From Neostapfia colusana (lineage: Eukaryota; Streptophyta; Magnoliopsida; Poales; Poaceae): a stretch of 64,000 bases of DNA. The notes beneath the pieces are model-generated. The model searched no databases and was not told the DNA's origin. It saw nothing but the letters and a program-made list of their open reading frames with translations. The translations under genes were made by a program, and so were the position numbers. The first letter of the stretch is position 1, and each line of letters begins with the position of its first letter. Below are positions 55,901 to 64,000 of this stretch, in pieces. The DNA is taken from NCBI GenBank assembly GCA_030760725.1, contig JASWHV010000005.1, positions 29,149,241 to 29,213,240 on the forward strand, given 5' to 3'.

Positions 55901-56818
55901 ACGACCTCTTGGTGCCGTTTTGCTGTGGAGGAGGCTGTGCTCGCGAGTGATCGGCTTGATCAAGCGTGAGCTCGAGCGGCGGCGGTTGCAGTGGAAGAAC
56001 AGGCCGAGTATGTCGGCAGCTCGGGGAATGGGCGATCGGAGCACGCCGGGGAGGGGATAAGTAGCCCGGCGACTGGTCTCCGGCTTGGGGCGCGCAGCAG
56101 GAGCTGGCGCCGGCTGCCCCCCTCGGTGGCGCGCGCACACTGCACCCGGGAACCGATTGAGCTGTGTTTCAGTCGGTTTGTGTTGAAGTGGAGGCTGACA
56201 TGTGGGTCCCACCCCCCATTTTAACCTCTGAAATTTATTCCTAATCACTGTTGTAAACAGTGAACCCCATACTACCCTTGGCAATTCAAAATATTCACCC
56301 ATGAGCCATTTGAATTGATTCAAGTTCAAATGAGGTTTGGTTTGAATGAATTTCAGCACAAGTTCAGTTTGAAATTCAAATAATGTTTGAATTTCTCCCC
56401 CTTAGCTCATGTCAAGATCAACTCCAAATGGAGTGAAAATTGGTGTGTGAGCTCACAAAAATGTGCTGAGTAAGAATATGCCTTCCACTTTTAAATTCAT
56501 GGGATAAAAACAGTTTGAATTTGAATAAGGTTTCAAACTGCCCTCTTCCTAACTATACCCAAACTGACCTCAAAAGGTTTTGAATTTTGGTGAAACTTGG
56601 CATGGACATCCTTAGTGAAGTGTAGGAGTTTTCATATGTCCAGCCCATCTATATCACATGTGGGAAATACCACTTTTGCAATGTGTAAGTTTGTTTTCTA
56701 ATGAGCATGTTGATAATTGTTACTTGCTCTTCATTTGTGTTCATCATTCTTCCTCAAATGAGGGGTGTGGTGTGGTGATGAACACTGCAAATGTGTGTCA
56801 AAAACTGAGGCCCTTACA
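52901..56818 (-). repeat. D 5' LTR
   Basis: 3918 bp, near-identical to 41635-45555, with plus-strand ends TGACACGACC and GGCCCTTACA. U5 stem-loop at 52945-52965. Confidence 0.93.
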
Positions 56819-56823
56819 TGTGT
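56819..56823. repeat. Target-site duplication TGTGT of D, right copy
   Basis: It matches 41630-41634. Joining the flanks over one copy restores the C LTR end as seen in B (AAGTGTGTGATCGACAC). Confidence 0.88.
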
Positions 56824-57432
56824 GGTCGACACTTCCCCCGGACCTGCTCTGGGCAGCCCGCGGAGGTTCATTTTCGGAGGGGCTAGTCGCTTATCGAGAG
56901 CTTAATCGTTAGGGACGAGCGAGGGAGAAGCTTGACACGCGAGTATTACGTGGTTCAGGCTGCCGGAGCGTAAAACCCTACGTCCATGGTGAGCGGAGGT
57001 GCTCGCTGTATTGCTTGTTGCTAAGAACCGGAGTCCTGAGCTTGAGGGTGAGTAATGCCTAGGATGCGAGTTCACAGAGTTCGAATCCTTGCTAACGTTG
57101 CCTACCCGAGCCTTTTATAGTCCAAGGCTCGAGCGGCTTACAAGGGGGGCCCAGGACCCGACAGGTGGTCCCGGGGAGATTGCCTGCCGACTATCGTATC
57201 TGCAGTTATGTCGGTAGTTGTCTCTAGCGAAGGTTTCCGAGTCTTCGTTCTACCGCCCTGCCCATGACGCAAGCTAGTCGTAGTGGTTGATGACGGCGGG
57301 GGCGGCAGGGGATGTCTTGTCGCTGTGTTTATTGGCGGGCAGGCTCTAACACGGCGCGCCAGTATGCGATGCGACTGGGTGCAGCGGCACCTGACAGAGG
57401 CGTGCTCCGCGTCTTCGCGTCTTGGGAAGGCG
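56824..57432 (-). repeat. C 5' LTR, second piece, truncated by E
   Basis: About 609 bp matching B 28203-28820, with the TATA box at 57111-57119 (minus). It stops in the stretch equivalent to ~28825 of B, where the LTR of E begins. The U3 part with the G-box array would continue beyond E and the window. Confidence 0.85.
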
Positions 57433-60400
57433 TGTGGGGACCACCCCGTGGTTCACCCACTCCAGGATCGCATAGGGTGGTGCCGTACGATGCGGCACCC
57501 AACAGCACACCAGAAAAGAATAAAGAACAAATACAAACTTTTATTTAATATAAAACAGCGGACGTCTTTTACAAAATATAACTATACAGCGGAAGTAATG
57601 TACATTAGTAGCCTCTCATCCTAACTATGCAAAAGTGCAGCCGTCCAGCCCGGGGACGCTACACACTAGCAGCATGGAACCGGAGAAATCACGGTGGCGT
57701 GCAGGGCTCCATTTCGGCCGTGTACCCTGACGGGGGCATCGCCTCATCCTCGGAACCCTCCTCATAGCTCTCACTTGCATACAGCTCAATTATTGCAACC
57801 GTGAGCACGATGGCTCTGCAAGGCTTAACCGTCTGACCTAGGCACGGAACTCTACATGCATGGAGGTGTATGATAGGAAAAGGAATTTGCGCCAAAGACA
57901 CGCCTATAAGTTGATCCTTACTTTCAGTTTTATAACGTCAAATTCATGTGCCTTAGGCAGCCCTCACATCGAAGTCCACAATCAAACAAGAAATGCTTTC
58001 CTCCGATGTGGTGATGCCCAAAGCGGAAAGTAAACTTAATTAGCTGTACATCTACAGCATACATGGTTTCCAAAACATTAATATATCATCACAGCATATT
58101 ATCATTCAACTGGCTTACTTCACTTCTTACTACGTCACGAAACAGTGAACAATCGGTACTCAAATAACCGCGAGGGACGGTGATTGCAATCAGGAGACAC
58201 CCGGACAACACGTTGCATACACCCACTTTCAGAAGCGTGATTTCACACCCCTTCCTACTCTGTTGTATGCAACCACCTTTCAAAGGCAACCCAAACACCG
58301 AACCGGTCCATCCGTAACAGGTAGGAGGTCCCCGCGTGGAACGTGACTGTGCCCACCGGCAGATTTACACCTTGCTACCCTCAACCCACTCCTGTGTACG
58401 GTTGGGTAAGCCTCGGCACCCAGGTTAACCATTTACATCGGTTTCCTGCTTATGTCAGTATGCCATCCGGTACTGTTTGATACTTGTTCAGCAGGCCCGC
58501 ACACGACTCAGTCCTCAATCGACACCAACAGGGCTACGCACGTGAGACCTCCGCTCACTGCTTCCTATCCCCCCCTGCTGGTTCTCATTTTCACCACTCT
58601 TAAGCCATTTTCTATTCTGACCAAACCGTGTGATTAACCTTACCTCACGAGTAGATTCCAACTACTCGACTTCTACCGAGGTCCTAAGCATATTAGCGGG
58701 GCCTTGTCTACTCGTTGTCTCTGTAAGCTACCCAACCCTTCATAGGATTTAAAAGGTTATGCATGTGGGGTTTCAAACACCTTAACTCTAATGCTAACAT
58801 TCACCCTAGACATAAGTGATACAAATAAAGAATTTTATAAAAGGTACTTAAGTGCAAACCGGGGCTTGCCGGGTTGCGTGTTAAAGGGGAAGTCAACTTC
58901 AGGTGGCAGGACGTCCAAGGGCTCCGGTGCGTCCTCAACTTCGGTCACTATGATGAAATGTAATAAAATACATGTGTAAGTATTAAAGGTTTATAGAAAT
59001 TGAACTTATATTCATAGCTACTGCTATTTAGGATCCTTAATTGGCTTTGGGAATTTTTCAGTGGATACTAGACTCTCTAAGGATGACTTGAGCCAAATTT
59101 GGAGACATGTCATTGCATAATGTAGTCTTTAAAATTCCTACAAGTACAATGATTATCTGAATTTTGAGCCCAAATCAGGAGCTTTGACATAGCTAGAAAT
59201 GGAAGATCTAATTAGGGTAAGTCTCCATGGTTCTAACAAAATTTGTTTCACCATTTTTGCAGCTACCATCAGAGAGATATGAATTTTTGAAGTCGAACAG
59301 GAGTTCTGAAAAGTTTCTGTTTAAATTTGAATTTTCCAAATAAAGGCTGAACTTTGGAAGGTAATTTGACCTAGCAAATGAACTCCAATGAAGCTCAAAT
59401 TTTTACTGGAGATCAGTAATGTCATGAGGAACTTCCTGGTCAAATTTGAGGAAATTCCATAACAGAGATTATTCTGGACTAAATTCCCAAAGATTTAACT
59501 TTGATGAATCTTGGAGAATATCCACAGATCAATTTCTTTGCATTTCTGCAAAGTACTGACTGAGATAAACCCAACAAAATTTGTTTCACACATTTTTGGA
59601 CATCCCTACAGAAAGTTATGGAGGTATGAAGGTTGAACCATTTTCTGGAAATCAATTCTATTGATTTTTAGCTAATTTATTTAATCCTGAGATAACCTAC
59701 TGATTAATCCCTCCAAATAAGCTCCAAAAATCCTAAAATGTTTACTGGAGGTCTGGCACGATGAAAAGGACTAGCTGCCCAAACTTGGGAATATTTCATA
59801 AAGAATTGCTCCTGTAATAAATTCCTAAAGGATTTACTAAAAATAATTCTACAGAAATTCCTGGGCATTTTCTTAGCATGCAATTTGTTCCTCTGTAAAG
59901 TATTCCTCCTAAGGATTCAGACAAAATTTGTCTCACCCTTTTTGAAGCTGTCTACACAAAGTTATGAATTTTTCAAACTGTGATATCTCTCTGTTTAAAA
60001 TCTACACAGAGACTTAACAGGGGGCCCCACTGGTCAGGTCCTTCTTCAACCTCCCGCCAGAGGCGCGCGTGCACACCAGTTCAAATCGTGGCATGGCTCG
60101 TTCTCCCTCATTTCTTCACCAAATAAGCTCCGGTTTCGCCCTACATGCTCCTGGGAACATGGCGCACCTGCCGGGCAAGGTTTCCACGCATGAAAACGGC
60201 CGAAAACAGGCCAGCACCGGTGGGGCGGCTCGGGAGCTCGGCATCAACGCGTTCTGGCGCGTCCGAAGCTTCTCCCGGCGAGCTACCTTGCCCTAAAGCA
60301 TCACCAATGATCGGGGAACATGGAACGCAGGCTAAACCTTGCAGCAAATTGCCGGAACATAGGGTTCACCGGAGGACCGACCCATTTTCGCCGCCGCCGG

Positions 60401-60922
60401 CGATTTCTCATCGACCGGGGCGTGTGATGGACGGTTTGATGTGTGCTTTGGCGTGGGAGGGCGCTAGGATCCCTAGTTTATGTGGCTTGAATTGTAGAAC
60501 CGATGATCAACCGCGTTGGACGAATTTCCAGTTTTGGTGTGGGTCGGTTCTTCACATACGTGTACCGGCGCCAAAATCCAAATTCCAGTGAGACAGTGAT
60601 GGGGAAGGGCAAGGGGATTGCGGTAGCATGATCTACACACCTTGGCGCACCTTAGGGAGATGCTGGACGTGCAGGAGAGGTGTTGGAGCGGCCGGAACGT
60701 GAGGAGCAGTGAGGGGCGACGTGCTCTGTGTTCTCCCGGTGAAGAACGGCTCGGGCACTGCGAGGGGAGCTCGGGGATGAGCTGAGGAGCGGTGGAACAC
60801 GTTGAGGAGGCGCCGGCGCAGCTCCTGGGGCGATCAACTGGTGCTGGGGGTGGCTGGAGGGTGCTGAAGCACGAGCACAGAGGGAGCTCGTGTGTTTCCT
60901 TCGCTGGACGCTCGAGAGCTGG
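57433..60922 (-). repeat. E LTR (chromodomain-type), interrupted by F
   Basis: It starts TGTGGGGACC and shares with the G LTR the terminal sequence, the U5 stem-loop (57479-57499) and the CGGAAGT/TTTATT block (about 57537-57600). Its left edge abuts C sequence rather than a primer site, so by comparison with G it is the 3' LTR of a minus-strand element. At least 3490 bp long; AT-rich at 58980-60010 and GC-rich at 60020-60920. It is cut by F. Internal domains are outside the window. AGGCG (57428-57432) would be its left duplication. No gene seen. Confidence 0.8.
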
Positions 60923-61059
60923 TGTGACACCCTCATCTCGGGTGTCAGCATATGAAGAAGAAAAACATTTTAAGAAAAGAAGGAACAGAGACAAGTATCA
61001 AAAAGATGGCCAATAAAGCTCTCCGAGAACACCGAAACGCAACTTCCACGGCCAGCAGA

Positions 61060-61575
61060 CTACGTGGCGCGTTCGGAGCTCATCCCCGAGAGATTGGGAG
61101 AGGTCCGACGCTAAACTAGGCTACGTGGCAGGACCGGGGGTCACCTCCGCAATTGGAAAGAGGTCCGACCCTGTGGGACACGTGCTGCCCGCAGAGCTAG
61201 CCTCTGCGGAAGAAGCAAAGGCATTTTTCATAAGACAGTGTCGTCCACGGAGCTAGTCTTCGCGGAAATCAGAGGACCATCCGCGCGGGATACGTGTCAA
61301 TTCCGGAGCTCATCTCAGAGAAGTCCGGATCTATCGAATACGTGTCGCCACCGGAGCTTATCTCCGGAAGGTCCGTCGCAGCTAAACACGTGTCGACCGC
61401 GGGGCATGTCCCTGAGGAAAGAAGAAAAGGAAGACCGGCGCCAACACGTGGCGTGCGCGGAGCTCACCTCCGAAGAAGAGGGAGGTCTCGATCGATTGAC
61501 ACGTGGCACGACCGGAGCTCGTCTCTGCGGGAGAAGAGATACCAGGCTCGGAAGGACACATGGAGCTTTCGGAGC
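61060..61575 (+). promoter_or_regulatory. G-box repeat array in the U3 of F
   Basis: About nine units of the form TACGTGKC or CACGTGKC, then CCGGAGCTCAYCTC, then RGGTCCG, ending about 180 bp upstream of the TATA box. The same word order occurs in the Tat LTR arrays, although F belongs to another lineage. Enhancer function is inferred. Confidence 0.6.
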
Positions 61576-61753
61576 TCATCACCTCGGAGGTAACGAGTCT
61601 GGAACAGTTTTTACACATGAAGATATCGGTGCACATTCAAAACCGATCTAAACTCCACAAACCTTACCGAAGATAAGACGTCAGGATCTAACAAAGATCT
61701 GAATAAGACTCTTATTCGGGATCCAATTAGATTAGGACTCTTCTCTTCCCGAT

Positions 61754-61762
61754 TATAAATAG
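61754..61762 (+). promoter_or_regulatory. TATA box of the F LTR
   Basis: TATAAATAG in an otherwise moderate-AT context downstream of the G-box array. Transcription should begin about 30 bp downstream. Confidence 0.7.
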
Positions 61763-63891
61763 AACCCAAAACCTCTGGCCGAAACTACAAACTTCTTTTT
61801 CAACTCCTAAGCCGACGACTTAGAGCCCTAGCCCTAACTCGCCGAGCGAAACATCGCTGAAGCACAACAAGGGAGATCATCGAAGAAGAACCGAGCGGTC
61901 TGAGGAGGACCTCAAAAAAACGCGAGGTAGGACTTTGATATCATTGTATTCATCCCCTTGCATCTGTTCTTCAATTCCTTTCGAACAGAAGCCTTTTCGT
62001 GGACAGATCACTTGATGATCAGTTTGATCTAAAGACCAGATCATCACGAACACCTCTGACCATGCAAGCCATGCAATAATAAGTACAGATCGATCTAATA
62101 AAACTAATCATAGGATAGCATGCATGTGCATCATCGCACCTAGTTTAGGATTTGTGCATGATATTGATTGCTGTGAATTTGCATGCACGAGAATCCTACA
62201 AAGCAGGACAAACTCAGGAAGCTGTCTACGACGAGCTGCAGCAACAAGGCTTTGAGAATCAAGAACAACCGGAACCGCAAGAACAAGGCAAGTGCTCCTT
62301 GACCATATTGATCCTATGTTTTGGGTAAAACTATTTTGTTTTGCGAAAAGGTGTGTGTGCTGAGTCAAACATGATGGGAAACCCTTTTTATAGGAGTTTA
62401 CTAGTTTGGTTAAACCATCCTTGTCGCCTGGGAAGTTCATGAGTCGGGTATGGTTTTTTTTGCTTATTGCTTCGCTGAGTCTATGGGATTGGGAAGCGAG
62501 ATAGATGTGTCTAGCTAACTGCACTCGTACTGATAATAAGTAATTGATGAGATTAATGAACATGGATCGGAGGGAGATCTAGGCAAGCCTGGGTTTGTGA
62601 ATGAGGTAGCATGAGATGGTGGTTTTACTTGCCAGAGATCTAAGGACCAGTTCATGCATGCACATGCCAGGATAACAGTGCCACCACAAGGCCAAGTATG
62701 GGTGCGGCTTAGCTGAGTAATTAGATAAGTTGCTAGGGTGTTATGCACTGTGGAAGGCGCGGGGAATGGGAGTCGATTGAGGACTGCCCTGGGAACTGCA
62801 TGGCACAAGAGGGGGCCCGTGGGTGGGAGAATTGGAGATTCTAGCCTGCCGGTGAAACCTTAGTGAGTCCATACATCTAGTAACCCCTTTGTAAAGTCTA
62901 TTTTGTGATCTCTTGACCATACACCGACGGTTGTGTACTGGTATAATGGAGGTTCTGCAGTCGCCGACGGGTGACGAAATCACAAACTTGTGGGTAAAGA
63001 GGTACAAACTCTGCAGAGTTATTAAAACTATCATGATAGCCGAGCTTACGGTCATGAGCACCTTGCTAAACTGCCATGATTAGATGGGATGGTTATTGGG
63101 ATAGTTATTGGAATGGTCATTGGAAAGGTTCTTGGTTATGATTATTGGTTATGGTTTGGTTTGGGACTGTTGAGTCCGGGAGATGAGATGGCTGCATGAC
63201 TGATGGGTCATGAAATGAGATTGGTCTCGGTGCGAGACGGGGTTGTTATATGGGATGAGATGGTAGCGAATACGAGGAGGTATTCATGAGTATGAATAAA
63301 AGGTTGGTTAATGTTCGGATGGAACACGGGGAGTGATGAAGGTATGTTGGTAATTCAATATATGCTGGGATTACATTCATCCAAAGTAAAGTTGCCGTTT
63401 TATCATGGTTTTACAAGATTGCTTTTCTGCAAATAAGCCCTTTTATACCTACCTTGTTCATAAGCTGCATATCATGTGTTATTCCCGCACTTGCTGAGTA
63501 CATCATTGTGCTCAAACTTGCATTATTATTTCTTCATCAACAGCAAGAGAAGACTACTATGAAGACCGAGTAGAGCATTATGGCGTGTGATCTGTTCTCA
63601 ACCTTGCCTGTGGAAGGATTTAAAGATGGAGCCACTTCTGCTTAGTTTTGCTTCCGCATTAGTTTTGATTCCGCATTTGAATAAGGACTTCCGCTGCATA
63701 GAAATATGACTTCCGCTGTAAGCATGAGTCCAAGACTCATGAGATATTGTAATAAACCCTGTTATTCATGGTAATATATAATCTGAATTCAGTTTGTGGA
63801 ACGTATGTGTATGTGTGATGAACATCCAGGGCACACATATGCATTAGTTCTCGGTTCCGTGGTTTTCCACAGAATTGAGGGCGTCACAGAT

Positions 63892-63904
63892 TGGTATCAG
63901 AGCC
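63892..63904 (+). other. Primer-binding site of F (initiator tRNA-Met)
   Basis: TGGTATCAGAGCC, three bases after the LTR end. Confidence 0.93.
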
Positions 63905-64000
63905 ACGGGTTGACAGTAGGTTACACGCCTAGATAGAAACCTTGGGTTGACATTAGAACCATGGGTTAACAGCAAGTTATACCCCTAAATAGAAGCTACG
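63905..64000 (+). other. F leader start with short repeats
   Basis: Three imperfect units begin GGGTTGACAG, GGGTTGACAT and GGGTTAACAG (about 63908, 63945, 63963), two of them followed by a TTAYAC-CCTAAATAGAA-like tail. The region continues past the window. Confidence 0.5.

Larger units (their letters stand above)
41635..56818 (-). mobile_element. Element D: full-length, apparently intact chromodomain element with extra ORF
   Basis: A 15.2-kb insertion in the C LTR with duplication TGTGT (41630-41634, 56819-56823). It has LTRs of 3921 and 3918 bp, a polypurine tract, an uninterrupted gag-pol, an upstream ORF and an initiator tRNA-Met primer site. I count roughly 40 LTR differences, about 1%, so it is young. 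It is the best candidate in the window for a complete autonomous element. Confidence 0.93.
60923..63888 (+). repeat. F 5' LTR
   Basis: 2966 bp from TGTGACACCC to GGGCGTCACA, followed by a tRNA-Met primer site, so F runs to the right out of the window. It contains a G-box array (61060-61575), TATAAATAG (61754-61762), degenerate repeats of GGTTATTGG/GGTCATTGG (about 63085-63160), and near the 3' end TTCCGCTGTAAGC followed by AATAAA (about 63711-63757). GCTGG (60918-60922) is the likely left duplication. Short ORFs in it are not convincing. Confidence 0.85.

Noticed and set aside
55676..56060. Overlapping ORFs near 97-101 codons in the D LTR (also 44605-45096)
   Set aside because: They are repeated in the other LTR with broken frames and no domain; LTR sequence.
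60145..60994. ORFs of 148 and 173 codons near the E/F boundary
   Set aside because: They lie in the GC-rich end of the E LTR, and one crosses into F. No recognisable protein.

Overview
The window is intergenic DNA from a plant, most probably a grass. I infer this from the lineages present (Tat-type Ty3/gypsy elements with an antisense ORF, and long-LTR chromodomain elements primed by initiator tRNA-Met), from the depth of nesting, and from the lack of any host gene. I cannot name the species. Nearly all of the 64 kb can be assigned to six LTR-retrotransposon insertions stacked inside one another. I found no host gene, tRNA, rRNA or CRISPR array.

Nest, oldest first. Element C (Tat, minus strand) is the base layer: 37248-41634 plus 56824-57432. 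Element Z (Tat, plus strand) sits in C's RNase H region and occupies 1-1691 and 29287-37247; its 5' end lies left of the window. Z is split by a composite insertion (1692-29286) flanked by the 5-bp duplication CAGTC. The composite has a plus-strand part A (1692-5869: 5' LTR, gag-pro, start of RT) joined head-to-head with a minus-strand part B (5870-8773 plus 23603-29286: truncated 3' LTR, integrase, RNase H, RT, gag-pro, 5' LTR). B is interrupted by G (8774-23602, minus strand, chromodomain, 4.35-kb LTRs, duplication TAAAG). On the right, C's 5' LTR is interrupted by D (41635-56818, minus strand, chromodomain, 3.9-kb LTRs, duplication TGTGT). C's LTR is then cut by the LTR of E (57433-60922), which is itself interrupted by F (LTR 60923-63888, plus strand). 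F runs off the right edge just after its primer-binding site.

Coding content. D is the most intact element: one uninterrupted gag-pol ORF (Gag, zinc knuckle, protease, RT, RNase H, integrase, chromodomain) and a separate 314-codon ORF upstream of gag. G has the same plan but one in-frame stop in integrase and no upstream ORF. The Tat copies carry gag-pro, an in-frame TAG at the protease/RT boundary in all four copies, then RT-RNase H-integrase with a tandem proline-rich heptapeptide insert inside RNase H. Only Z keeps the antisense ORF downstream of pol (PF04195-like 'putative gypsy type transposon' domain plus coiled coil).

Most unusual points: (i) the composite A/B insertion has two outward-facing 5' LTR ends but a single matching target-site duplication, as expected if two cDNA molecules were integrated in one concerted event; (ii) the TAG conserved in four Tat copies; (iii) the variable heptapeptide array inside RNase H; (iv) a G-box repeat module shared by Tat LTRs, the Tat 3' internal region and the unrelated LTR of F; (v) U5 stem-loops with a compensatory base change. 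All identity and age statements are by-eye estimates.
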